A stretch of 34,845 nt of DNA, taken from positions 1-34,845 of the forward strand of contig CALWVB010000139.1 of NCBI GenBank assembly GCA_944384895.1. The letters are read 5' to 3'. Origin of the DNA: an uncultured Clostridia bacterium. Its GTDB lineage: Bacteria > Bacillota > Clostridia > Oscillospirales > Acutalibacteraceae. The first letter of the stretch is position 1; every line of letters starts with the position of its first letter. The notes under the pieces were generated by a model. The model made no database searches, had not been told where the DNA came from, and saw nothing but the letters and a program-made list of their open reading frames with translations. Below are positions 8,417 to 15,980 of this stretch, one piece after another. The position numbers and the translations under genes are program-made.

Positions 8417-9265
8417 TTGGCTGAAATATTAAAAGGTATGCCGGTTGTAAAACATATGAAGGAAAGTCAATTGGAACAGGTAGAAAAATTGCGTGAAAAT
8501 GGCGTTATACCTAAATTAGCTATAGTCAGGATAGGGGAAAAACCGGATGATTTATCCTATGAAAGAGGAGTAATCAAACGTTTTTCCGGAGTTAATATTG
8601 ACGTTGAGGTTTTTGAATATCCGGAAAATATCAGCAATGATGAATTTATAAAAGCATTTGAAAAAATAAATAATGATGATAAAATCCACGGTATACTTTT
8701 ATTCAGACCGTTCCCTAAAACTATTGATGAAAAACAGGTTATAAGAGTATTTAATCCAGCAAAAGATATGGACGGTATGTTAAATGAAAATATCGCAAAA
8801 GTTTTTTCCGGCGATGATTCCGGTTATGCTCCATGTACTCCACAGGCGGTTATGGAATTATTAGATTATTATAATATTGATTTAACGGGTAAAAAAGTAA
8901 CTGTTGTGGGAAGAAGTATGGTTGTAGGTAAACCGTTATCTATGATGCTGCTTAAAAAGAATGCGACCGTTACAATATGTCATACAAGAACAAAGGATTT
9001 AATGGCTGAATGCAAAGCAGCTGATATAGTTATTGCAGCAGCAGGCGTTGCTAAGATGCTTAACGGCGATTATATATCGGACGGCGCTATTGTAATTGAT
9101 GTTGGGATAAATGTTGATAACGACGGAAATTTATGCGGGGATGTTGATTTTGATAGCTGCGAATCTAAAGCCTCAATGATAACACCGGTACCAGGTGGAA
9201 TCGGTACGGTTACAACCTCTGTTTTAGCTCAACATGTAATAAAAGCCGCTATGTTAAAAGTTTGA
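8417..9265 (+). CDS. folD: FolD-type methylene-THF dehydrogenase, variant active site
   Basis: FolD normally oxidises 5,10-methylene-THF with NAD(P)+ and also has cyclohydrolase activity. Here the N-terminal catalytic domain (1-120) keeps KDMDGM, and the Rossmann domain keeps VVGRSMVVGKPLSMML, VIDVGIN and ITPVPGGIGTVTTSVLA. The catalytic Tyr (Y48 in DLSYERGVIKR) is present, but the Lys four residues on in human and E. coli enzymes is Val52; the next lysine is K54. The alignment from the preceding Gly is gap-free, so this is a real substitution. The start is TTG 8417, with AAAGGA overlapping the fchA end. The variant looks clade-wide rather than damaged, and it is paired with fchA. Confidence 0.95.
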   Translation: MAEILKGMPVVKHMKESQLEQVEKLRENGVIPKLAIVRIGEKPDDLSYERGVIKRFSGVNIDVEVFEYPENISNDEFIKAFEKINNDDKIHGILLFRPFPKTIDEKQVIRVFNPAKDMDGMLNENIAKVFSGDDSGYAPCTPQAVMELLDYYNIDLTGKKVTVVGRSMVVGKPLSMMLLKKNATVTICHTRTKDLMAECKAADIVIAAAGVAKMLNGDYISDGAIVIDVGINVDNDGNLCGDVDFDSCESKASMITPVPGGIGTVTTSVLAQHVIKAAMLKV

Positions 9266-9567
9266 TTAATAATTTTATACGTCTTTTTTGGGTATGCTAA
9301 ATATATAAAAATTTTTTATATATTTAGCATATTGCAATTTAATGAGAAATAATAAGAGAGTTCATATGTTCGGCAAGTCACAAATAACACAAAAGATGAT
9401 ATGCATGATATATGGTTCAGACGAATGACGGACTATATACTTGAATTTTACTGCGGTACCGTTTGATAGCGATTTAAGAATAAATAATTATGAAAGGCAG
9501 GATACTAGCCGCAAAAGATATTTTTAAGCTGTTTTGTGCGAGTTTATGTATCATATAGTAATTAAAG
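9266..9567 (+). other. Intergenic region folD-rmlB with a short frame remnant
   Basis: Apart from the hairpin at 9293-9331 no gene is evident. An open stretch of about 30 codons ending at 9527 encodes PFDSDLRINNYERQDTSRKRYF and looks protein-like, but it has stops just upstream and no start, so it may be the end of a decayed gene. I do not recognise it. Confidence 0.4.
9293..9331. terminator. Long perfect AT-rich hairpin after folD
   Basis: A 19-nt arm beginning TATGCTAAATATAT (9293-9311) is exactly complementary to 9313-9331, with one unpaired base between. The T-tract is inside the stem, so it could act as a bidirectional terminator or extrude as a cruciform. Confidence 0.65.
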
Positions 9568-10512
9568 ATGAAATTATTAGTAACAGGCGGAGCTGGATTT
9601 ATAGGGAGTAATTTTATACGGTATATTTTAAAAAATCATCCGGATTATGAAATAATCTGTGTGGATGCGTTAACTTATGCGGGAAATACTGATAATCTTT
9701 TTGAGATTATTGAAGAAAACAAAATAAAATTTATTAAGGAAAATATCTGTAATAAAGACGGAATTACTCAAATATTAAGAGATAATTTACCGGATATAAT
9801 AATAAATTTTGCCGCTCAGACTCATGTTGACCGGTCGATAGATAATCCGGAAGAATTTATTAAAACAAATATATACGGGGTTTATGTACTGTTGGATTGT
9901 TGTTTGAATATAGGGATAAACCGGTTTCATCAGGTATCAACAGATGAGGTTTATGGAGACCAGTATGAAGAAAATATGAGCTGTGATGAAAACTATCCGG
10001 TTATAGGCACAAATCCATATGCTGCGACAAAAGGCGCCGCTGATTTATTAGTTCAGTCTTATCATCATACTTATGGCCTTTATACTACTGTTACAAGGTG
10101 TGCGAATAATTTCGGTCCATATCAGAATAAAGAAAAATTAATACCAAAAGTTATTTTCAATGCCATTTATAATAAACCTATCCCTATATATGGTAACGGT
10201 AGCAATATACGGGATTGGATTTATGTTCAGGATCATTGTTCAGCTATAGACGCTGTCATATCAAACGGTAAATCAGGTGAAATTTATAATATAAGCTCGC
10301 ATAATGAAATTGCTAATATTGATCTGGTTAAAACCATATTAAAGCAAATGAATAAGGATGAACAGCTGATAACTTATGTAGACGACCGGTTAGGCCATAC
10401 TATGAGGCATAGTATGGTATCGGATAAAATTGAGCATGAATTGGGATGGAATGCAAAATGGGAGTTTTCATTGGCATTAAAAGAAACTATAGATTGGTAT
10501 ATGAATAATTGA
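9568..10512 (+). CDS. rfbB: dTDP-glucose 4,6-dehydratase-like sugar epimerase/dehydratase
   Basis: This is an extended short-chain dehydrogenase (NAD-dependent epimerase/dehydratase family), closest to RmlB/RfbB, which converts dTDP-glucose to dTDP-4-keto-6-deoxyglucose for rhamnose and related sugars. The NAD motif GGAGFIGSNF is at residues 7-16. FAAQTHVDRSI, the STDEVYGDQY catalytic segment and the YAATK Tyr/Lys pair follow in order. ANNFGPYQ and GNGSNIRDWIYVQDHC are typical of RmlB. At 314 residues it is slightly short. No good SD precedes the ATG, and no rmlA, rmlC or rmlD lies nearby, so the gene is isolated between hairpin elements. Substrate specificity is inferred. Confidence 0.85.
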   Translation: MKLLVTGGAGFIGSNFIRYILKNHPDYEIICVDALTYAGNTDNLFEIIEENKIKFIKENICNKDGITQILRDNLPDIIINFAAQTHVDRSIDNPEEFIKTNIYGVYVLLDCCLNIGINRFHQVSTDEVYGDQYEENMSCDENYPVIGTNPYAATKGAADLLVQSYHHTYGLYTTVTRCANNFGPYQNKEKLIPKVIFNAIYNKPIPIYGNGSNIRDWIYVQDHCSAIDAVISNGKSGEIYNISSHNEIANIDLVKTILKQMNKDEQLITYVDDRLGHTMRHSMVSDKIEHELGWNAKWEFSLALKETIDWYMNN

Positions 10513-10636
10513 TCTATTTTATAAAAACAAAAATAACAAAATCTATATTATCCTAAATCATGCAATATATAAAAAATAAAAGTAGAAATATGCAATATAA
10601 TATAAAAGAAAACATTTAAGGTTCTGTTACCGTTAC

Positions 10637-10815
10637 AAAGGGGGCGCCCGCGTACAACCATATGAAATATGGTTGTTTTTGCAAAATAATTTGCTATATA
10701 AAAGTAACTGAGTATTTAAGATAATACTAGTTTTACTTTATAACTCAGCCTGAGTATTAAAAAATTATTTTGCATCCGGCGCATCTATATGATGCGCCAC
10801 GCGGGCGCCCCCTTT
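10637..10815 (-). repeat. Cloverleaf repeat, copy 3 (P-to-G orientation)
   Basis: The outer stem of 17 bp is perfect (10637-10653 with 10799-10815: AAAGGGGGCGCCCGCGT and its complement). The P arm is ACAACCATAT-GAA-ATATGGTTGT (10654-10676), the central arm TGCAAAATAATTT (10680-10692) with AAATTATTTTGCA (10762-10774), and the G arm a GGCGCATC/GATGCGCC hairpin near 10778-10798. The central loop contains CTGAGTATT/AATACT and ACTCAG/CTGAGT hairpins shared with copies 5 and 8. An imperfect extension of the outer stem is GTTACCGTT (left) against AACGCTAAC (right). The left flank from about 10541 is homologous to the left flank of copy 8. Confidence 0.9.
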
Positions 10816-10944
10816 TTGGTGAACGCTAACTGTTATATTATTAGTTTTTTAATTAAGATATAGTTTTTTTATTTATACTTTTTTATCTTGCGTTATTTAT
10901 ATCTCATTTGCGAATATTATATAATATAGGAATCATTACGCGGA

Positions 10945-10995
10945 TTAAATAACTTTATGTAAATTATTTGGATTAATTTACATAAAGTTATTTAA
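10945..10995. terminator. 22-bp perfect hairpin between rmlB-like gene and eamA-like gene
   Basis: TTAAATAACTTTATGTAAAT... (10945-10966) is exactly complementary to 10974-10995, with loop TTTGGAT. It lies 22 bp beyond the minus-strand stop of the EamA gene and between convergent genes, so a bidirectional terminator is likely. Confidence 0.7.
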
Positions 10996-11016
10996 ATATT
11001 TGTATTGTCATAATTA

Positions 11017-11442
11017 TTATTTTGTTATTAAAAATAATCCAGCAATACATAAACATATGCCTACAATCTGTTTTGTATTGATTCTTTCTTTATAAAGGAA
11101 TAAACCCACAAAAACTAAAATACATGCTAGGGCAATATTAGCAACAAGTGAAGCTGTATTTACTTTCCAACCAGCTCGATAAACGTTAATATATCCAAAT
11201 TCCAAAGCAACAATACTTATACCTAGTACAATAGCTGTCCAATTAAGCCTTGATAATTCTGTAGTAAGCTTTTGATGATTACCTTGAATAATATACATAA
11301 TAAAAGCACAAGCTGCAGCTACTAAATATGTAATAGTTAATGAGAGAAATGCATTTGCTTGAGATGGTGTGGATTTTGTTACAATATTATAAACAACATT
11401 TGCTAATACAACTATAGCAATTGGCCAGATAAAACTAAACAT
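11017..11442 (-). CDS. EamA-like small transporter (half-size, DMT superfamily)
   Basis: The 141-residue protein has four predicted membrane segments (about residues 5-22, 33-52, 70-87 and 97-139 including the LYKERI turn). The C-terminal pattern LFLYKERINTKQIVGICLCIAGLFLI is typical of one EamA repeat of the drug/metabolite transporter superfamily. Half-size members work as dimers, like EmrE. The SD CGGAGGG stands 7 nt before the ATG. The substrate is unknown. An extended -10 promoter and a hairpin-plus-U-tract leader precede it, so expression is probably controlled by attenuation. The convergent hairpin at 10945-10995 ends the unit. Confidence 0.85.
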   Translation of the reverse strand: MFSFIWPIAIVVLANVVYNIVTKSTPSQANAFLSLTITYLVAAACAFIMYIIQGNHQKLTTELSRLNWTAIVLGISIVALEFGYINVYRAGWKVNTASLVANIALACILVFVGLFLYKERINTKQIVGICLCIAGLFLITK

Positions 11443-11456
11443 ATAAACCCTCCGTT

Positions 11457-11510
11457 AAAAATAAAATAAGCAGCCAAGCAAAAGCCTGACTGCCGGTAGG
11501 TGCTCACCCG
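11457..11510 (-). promoter_or_regulatory. Attenuator-like leader (candidate riboswitch) of the EamA gene
   Basis: Read on the minus strand, the leader starts with a small hairpin region CGGGTGAGCACCTACCG (11510-11494). It then has a 10-bp stem GCAGTCAGGC-TTTT-GCTTGGCTGC (11493-11470, two G-U pairs) followed at once by TTATTTTATTTTT. This is an intrinsic terminator placed before the SD, with an upstream element able to compete for the GGCAG side. Small transporter genes are often controlled this way. A guanidine-type riboswitch is one possibility, but I cannot confirm a class. Confidence 0.55.
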
Positions 11511-11523
11511 TTTATTTTTTTAT

Positions 11524-11532
11524 ATTATACCA
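11524..11532 (-). promoter_or_regulatory. Extended -10 promoter of the EamA gene
   Basis: On the minus strand TGGTATAAT (extended -10) ends at 11524. The transcript would begin about 11517 and carry a leader of roughly 75 nt that includes the terminator hairpin at 11470-11493. No clear -35 is seen. Confidence 0.55.
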
Positions 11533-11642
11533 TTAATATGATACTTAAATTACACATTTATAAAATAATCATATTAATAAATAGAGATAATCCTATTTAT
11601 TTTTGAAAATACAAAAGGAAATGTACCGATTTTCGCTACAAA

Positions 11643-11774
11643 GGGGCGCCCGCGGAGCGCATATTTATGCGCTCCCTGCAATATGCTTCTTTATAAAATA
11701 TTTGCTACTTAAGAAATATATTTTTCTTAGTAAATCTTATGCACAGGCGGCTTTCAGCCGCCCGCGGGCGCCCT
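11643..11774 (+). repeat. Cloverleaf repeat, copy 4 (short, divergent)
   Basis: This copy keeps the plan but not the sequence. The outer stem is GGGCGCCCGCGG (11644-11655) with CCGCGGGCGCCC (11762-11773). The G arm has become GAGCGCAT-ATTT-ATGCGCTC (11655-11674). The second arm is GGCGGCT-TTC-AGCCGCC (11746-11762), a fully paired replacement of the usual P arm. The central arm is eroded to TGCA-type ends. A P-side terminus motif (GGATATTATG) lies near 11887. It separates eamA and iscU. Confidence 0.8.
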
Positions 11775-11961
11775 AATGCTTAAACAGTATCTTGATTTTT
11801 TTTTAATAAATGATAGATGAAAAATTATATCATCCATTAAATAAATTAATTTTATACTTGTATTATTTACAATACATTTACGAAATGGATATTATGTCAA
11901 AAAAATGATATACGCAATAATTATAAGTTTGTGTTTTATCGCTTTTTATTCATACATTTAA

Positions 11962-12393
11962 TTAAAAATGAGTATGACAAGCTTCACAATCGCCGATTTC
12001 ACCAACAATTGGTTCAGGATCAATACCCTGGCGGCGATAATAATCAGCAATTGCTGATTTTACAGCTTGTTCAGCTAATACAGAACAATGTATTTTTGCA
12101 GGAGGCAAGCCGCCTAATTGGTCGATAACCTGTTTATTAGTAATCTTTAAAGCTTCTTCAATAGTTTTGCCTTTAATCATTTCTGTTGATACAGAACTTG
12201 TAGCAATAGCTGCACCGCAACCAAATGTTTTAAATTTAATATCGGTTATAACACCATTATCAATTTTAAGATACATTTTCATAATATCGCCGCAAACCGG
12301 ATTACCTACTTCACCGATACCGTCGGCATCTGGTATTTCGCCTACATTGCGAGGATTAGCAAAATGATCCATAACTTTATCAGTATATGCCAT
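11962..12393 (-). CDS. iscU: Fe-S cluster assembly scaffold (NifU/IscU-like)
   Basis: This scaffold accepts sulfur from the cysteine desulfurase and builds an Fe-S cluster for transfer to apoproteins. The three ligand cysteines are present in NPVCGD (residue 34), FGCGAA (59) and KIHCS (103), with the expected aspartate after the first. The C-terminus carries an extra tail ending CEACHTHF that could bind metal. The 143-residue length is normal. It lies 131 bp downstream of nifS on the same strand, the usual isc/nif pairing. No hscA, hscB or fdx is nearby. Confidence 0.95.
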   Translation of the reverse strand: MAYTDKVMDHFANPRNVGEIPDADGIGEVGNPVCGDIMKMYLKIDNGVITDIKFKTFGCGAAIATSSVSTEMIKGKTIEEALKITNKQVIDQLGGLPPAKIHCSVLAEQAVKSAIADYYRRQGIDPEPIVGEIGDCEACHTHF

Positions 12394-12524
12394 AATAAAT
12401 TCATTCCTTTATATAAAAATATTTATATTAATTTTTTAAAGTTTAATAAGAATAAAGTTTGTATTTACATACAAATATAAACATATAGTATAATTAGTTT
12501 AAAAAATTACAAAATAAGCATAAA

Positions 12525-13706
12525 TTATGCATTTTCTTTTATAATTCGTTCCCAGAATGGAGACATTTTCCGGAGATAACTTATAATCTCAGGGAGCTGT
12601 TCAAGAATATAGTCTACATCTTCTTCAGTATTATAATCGCCTAAAGACAATCTTAATGAACCATGAGCAATTTCATGAGGCAACCCGATAGCCAATAAAA
12701 CATGGCTTGGATCAAGAGAACCGGAAGTACAGGCTGAACCGGAAGAACAGCAGATACCTTTTAAATCCATCCATAACAGGAGGGATTCGCCTTCTACGCC
12801 TTCAAAGCACATATTGATATTGCCTGGAAGACGTTTTTCGCGGTCGCCGTTTAAACGGGAACGTTCTATTTTTAAAGCACCGTCTATTAAACGATTGCGC
12901 ATAGCCGTAAGACGTTGTGCGCGTTCATCAATATTTTTAACAGCATTTTCAATAGCAACACCAAGGCCGACAATGGAAGCGGTATTTTCTGTACCAGCTC
13001 TGCGGCCGCGTTCCTGCGCTCCGCCGTCGATAAGATTTTTAAATCTGATACCTTTGCGGATATAAAGAGCTCCGATACCTTTTGGAGCATGGATTTTATG
13101 TCCTGATAAAGAAAGCATATCAATATTTTGTTCTTTTACATTTATATGAACCTGCCCGACAGCCTGAACAGCATCGGTATGGAATAATACGCCTTTTTCA
13201 TGGCATAATTTTCCGATTTCAGCAATAGGCTGTATTGTACCGATTTCATTATTAGCATACATAATAGTGACAAGAGCTGTATCAGGACGTATAGCAGCCG
13301 CTACTTCCTCAACACGTACAAGACCGTCGGAATGTACGTCCAGATATGTTATTTCAAAGCCTTGTTTTTCTAAATGCTGAGCAGTATGAAGCACCGCATG
13401 ATGCTCAAACTTTGTTGTAATAATATGTTTTTTACCTTTGGGTGCTAAAAGTTCAGCAATTCCCTTTATAGCCCAGTTATCTGATTCAGAACCGCCGGAA
13501 GTAAAATAAATTTCATTAGATTCAGCGCCTAAAGCTGCGGCAACCTGTTCACGGGCATGTTCAACTGCACTTTTTGCAGTTTGTCCGAATTGATAAAGGC
13601 TGGATGGATTTCCGTATTGCTCACTTAAATAAGGGAGCATAGCATCAAGTACAGGTTTAGATACCTGAGTGGTAGCTGCATTATCTGCATATACAAAACG
13701 TTTCAT
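12525..13706 (-). CDS. nifS: Cysteine desulfurase (NifS/IscS family)
   Basis: This PLP enzyme removes sulfur from cysteine and passes it to the scaffold encoded next. The fold-type I pattern is complete: YADNAATTQ at the N-terminus, [21 protein letters not shown], the PLP lysine in [16 protein letters not shown] (about residue 206) and the mobile-loop catalytic cysteine in [14 protein letters not shown] (about residue 328). The SSGSACTSG loop is of the long NifS/IscS type. The SD AGGAGG lies just upstream of the minus-strand ATG at 13706. An AT-rich promoter region with TATAAT on the minus strand follows at about 13760-13770. Confidence 0.96.
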   Translation of the reverse strand: MKRFVYADNAATTQVSKPVLDAMLPYLSEQYGNPSSLYQFGQTAKSAVEHAREQVAAALGAESNEIYFTSGGSESDNWAIKGIAELLAPKGKKHIITTKFEHHAVLHTAQHLEKQGFEITYLDVHSDGLVRVEEVAAAIRPDTALVTIMYANNEIGTIQPIAEIGKLCHEKGVLFHTDAVQAVGQVHINVKEQNIDMLSLSGHKIHAPKGIGALYIRKGIRFKNLIDGGAQERGRRAGTENTASIVGLGVAIENAVKNIDERAQRLTAMRNRLIDGALKIERSRLNGDREKRLPGNINMCFEGVEGESLLLWMDLKGICCSSGSACTSGSLDPSHVLLAIGLPHEIAHGSLRLSLGDYNTEEDVDYILEQLPEIISYLRKMSPFWERIIKENA

Positions 13707-13822
13707 TATATTTAAAGTCCTCCTTTTATGAGCACATATGGTTATAGCTTACATTTATTATATTATACCTTTTTAGTAGTATATGCAATAGTAATATTAA
13801 TAATTATATAAATTTCTGCATT

Positions 13823-14275
13823 TTACACAGAATTTTGCGCTTTTTTAGCCGCCTCAACAGCAAGACGGTCACAAAGTTCATTTTCTGGATGCCCTGCATG
13901 ACCTTTTACCCAGATAATTTGTACGTCATGTAAAGCAATAACATCCAATAGTTCACCCCATAAGTCTGGATTAAGAGCTGGCTCATTACCCGAACGTTTC
14001 CAGCCTTTAGCTCTCCAGGATTTAGCCCAGCCTTTATTTATACCGTTTGCAACATATTGTGAATCGGTATAAAGCGAAACTTCGCATTTTTCTTTTAAAG
14101 CTTTAAGTCCTGTAATAGCTGCGAGAAGTTCCATACGGTTATTGGTAGTTTCTTTAAAACCGCCGCTTAATTGTTTTTCATTATTACCAAATCTTAATAA
14201 TACACCGTAACCGCCTGGGCCGGGATTACCGGAACATGCGCCGTCGGTAAATATATCAACATGTTTTAATGCCAT
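13823..14275 (-). CDS. rnhA: Ribonuclease HI
   Basis: This enzyme degrades the RNA strand of RNA-DNA hybrids, for example primers and R-loops. The acidic active site is visible: FTDGACSGNPGPGGYG (Asp near residue 10), NRMELLAAI (Glu), YTDSQYV (Asp) and the closing NELCDRLA (Asp), with HAGHPEN as the histidine loop. The length is 150 residues. I placed the start at ATG 14275, because AGGAGGA lies just before it; the frame continues 47 codons further up, but that part has no family similarity. The gene lies upstream of nifS on the same strand, about 115 bp away. Confidence 0.96.
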   Translation of the reverse strand: MALKHVDIFTDGACSGNPGPGGYGVLLRFGNNEKQLSGGFKETTNNRMELLAAITGLKALKEKCEVSLYTDSQYVANGINKGWAKSWRAKGWKRSGNEPALNPDLWGELLDVIALHDVQIIWVKGHAGHPENELCDRLAVEAAKKAQNSV

Positions 14276-14468
14276 AGAGATTTGTATCCTCCTAAAATTG
14301 TATAATATAATGAATATTTGGGAGGGAATTTTTCCGTATAAATATGTTATAAATACTTTGACATTATATTTTACCACCTGTTTTATATTAATACAAGTAG
14401 TATTATTATAACTCATCTTTATTTATATGTAAGAGTACAATAGATATTGGACAGGTAAATAAAAAAGG

Positions 14469-14543
14469 ATGAAGGATAGAGCCTCATAGGTTATAGTTGA
14501 GTTACAACACACCAACTAGCCGAAAGGAGGCCATATCCTTCAT
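14469..14543. repeat. 75-nt imperfect hairpin abutting a transposase remnant
   Basis: ATGAAGGATAGAGCCTC (14469-14485) pairs with GAGGCCATATCCTTCAT (14527-14543) at 15 of 17 positions, and an inner TAGTTG/CAACTA stem (14494-14499, 14513-14518) closes the loop. It ends exactly where the transposase-like frame begins. The GC content is higher than that of the neighbouring spacer. Confidence 0.6.
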
Positions 14544-14729
14544 GGCCACAACGGCAAGGTTAAACGCAGTCACAGAGAAGACCAGAAGCGTTTTTATTCC
14601 TCCCGTTCTTTCTTTTCACTTGAAGATTTCGCCAACCAACTTGTTCTCCACAACCGTCGCTCTAACTACCTCCATATGCGCCATCCCAATTGGCTTTCTC
14701 CTTATGAGCCCTTTTTCCAATATCTTTGA
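14544..14729 (+). pseudogene. C-terminal remnant of a DDE transposase (IS481/IS3-like)
   Basis: The frame reading GGC at 14544 to the TGA at 14727 encodes 61 residues: HNGKVKRSHREDQKRFYSSR, then FSLEDFANQLVLHNRRSNYL and NWLSPYEPF. These are typical of the end of the integrase core (rve) in IS481- and IS3-type transposases, including the last acidic residue (Glu) of the DDE triad within SHRED. The N-terminal two thirds, the start and any terminal inverted repeats are missing. The base composition is richer in C and G than nearby genes, consistent with transfer. A start codon in another frame here (ATG 14542) gives a protein with no family features and is a shadow. Confidence 0.7.
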
Positions 14730-14852
14730 TAAAGCTATATTAATCTAAATTACACATTAGCTAAAAAACTATAATAAAAATAAAATATAGTATGTCAGCT
14801 TTAATATTATTTATATTATATAAAACATTCCCCACGGAGCTACGGTAAAAAA

Positions 14853-15025
14853 GGGGCGCCTGCGTGCAACCATATGAAATATGGTTGCCGAATGCAAAAT
14901 AATTTGCTAAATAAAGAAACTGAGTATTAAAGATAATACTAGTTTCTCTTATTAACTCAGACTAAATATTCAAGAAATTATTTTGCGTAAAGCGCATCCA
15001 AAGGATGCGCTGCGCAGGCGCCCCC
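14853..15025 (-). repeat. Cloverleaf repeat, copy 5 (P-to-G orientation)
   Basis: The outer stem is GGGGCGCCTGCG (14853-14864) with CGCAGGCGCCCC (15013-15024). The P arm is GCAACCATAT-GAA-ATATGGTTGC (14866-14888), the central arm TGCAAAATAATTT (14893-14905) with AAATTATTTTGC (14975-14986), and the G arm AGCGCATCC-AAA-GGATGCGCT (14991-15011). The left terminus of the larger unit is probably at 14731 (AAAGCTATATTAATCTAAAT), directly after the transposase remnant, and the right terminus near 15110. ACGGTA occurs as a direct repeat at 14842-14847 and 15030-15035. Confidence 0.9.
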
Positions 15026-15194
15026 ATAAACGGTACTTTTACATTATTTGTTGCTTTTTTATTTTAGTTTTATTATTTATTCTTTTGTTTTGAGTGATTT
15101 AAATTATCTTTGACAATCCTACATGTTATTACAACTCATGTTTATTATAATTGCGGATGAAATCAAACTATTTGATTATATAAGCAACTCTATA

Positions 15195-15223
15195 TTGTAG
15201 GTATTTGGATTGCCTGGTATAAT
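15195..15223 (+). promoter_or_regulatory. Promoter of the GNAT gene
   Basis: TTGTAG (15195-15200), a 17-bp spacer and TATAAT (15218-15223) are reinforced by an extended -10 (TGG before TATAAT). The start codon is 39 bp downstream. Confidence 0.65.
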
Positions 15224-15261
15224 GGATACCAGTAAATGAAAATTTAAGAGGAGAATATAGA

Positions 15262-15684
15262 TTGATTCGCAAATTACAGGAACCTGATTTAGACAAAATT
15301 GCAGATATTTGGTTGACAACAAATATATGTGCTCATAGTTTTATTGACGCACAATATTGGCACAATAATTTTCAAGCTGTGAAAAAAATGTTATCCCAGG
15401 CAGAAATATATATTTATGAAGATAAAAATATAATACAGGGATTTGTTGGATTAAACAATGATTATATTGCGGGAATTTTTGTGCGTAAAGAAAAGCAATC
15501 TAATGGAATTGGAAAACAACTTTTAGATTTTATAAAAAATCAACATACAAAATTGACATTAAATGTATATAAGAAAAATACACAGGCAATAAAATTTTAT
15601 CACAGAGAAGGATTTAAAATCAAAAATGAAAATATAGATGAAGATGTCGGAGAAAAAGAATATGAAATGATATGGGAACGGTAA
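15262..15684 (+). CDS. GNAT-family N-acetyltransferase (YiaC/YjaB-like)
   Basis: The 140-residue protein transfers an acetyl group from acetyl-CoA to an amine. The acetyl-CoA binding motif A is visible as IFVRKEKQSNGIGKQLLDFIK (about residues 72-92), followed by LTLNVYKKNTQAIKFYHREGFKI (motif B, about 98-120). The N-terminal HSFIDAQYWHNNFQAVKKMLSQAEIYIYE resembles E. coli YiaC/YjaB. The start is TTG 15262, with GAGGAG about 7 nt before it. The acceptor is unknown. It is a single-gene unit, between repeat copy 5 and a long AT palindrome. Confidence 0.88.
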   Translation: MIRKLQEPDLDKIADIWLTTNICAHSFIDAQYWHNNFQAVKKMLSQAEIYIYEDKNIIQGFVGLNNDYIAGIFVRKEKQSNGIGKQLLDFIKNQHTKLTLNVYKKNTQAIKFYHREGFKIKNENIDEDVGEKEYEMIWER

Positions 15685-15788
15685 TATAACTGTCTGATTT
15701 TTAGGTAATTATATATTATAACACGACTGATTATTGTATATTTCAATGAATTATTTGTGAATAGGAAAATTAAAAATATAAAAACTTA

Positions 15789-15822
15789 AAAAATAATATA
15801 ATATTAATATTATATTATTTTT
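15789..15822. repeat. 34-bp perfect AT palindrome
   Basis: AAAAATAATATAATATT (15789-15805) is followed with no spacer by its exact complement (15806-15822). It is the main feature of the 296-bp gap between the GNAT and zupT genes; the rest is AT-rich with a weak TATAAT at 15866. It could act as a terminator for the GNAT gene or as a cruciform. Confidence 0.6.
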
Positions 15823-15980
15823 AATGCTTATATTCTACAAAATATATCAAATAAAATTATGTGACTATAATTTTTTTAGGGTATACAAAATATTAATAAA
15901 ATGTTAATATTTAAGGGAAAATAATTGCATATTACATAATAAGAAATATCAGATTTACAATAAAAGGTGGTCTGTTTAAT

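Noticed and set aside
14497..14748. 83-residue frame on the plus strand overlapping the transposase remnant
   Set aside because: The residues in the other frame (HNGKVKRSHREDQ...) match transposases, so this frame is a shadow without coding features.
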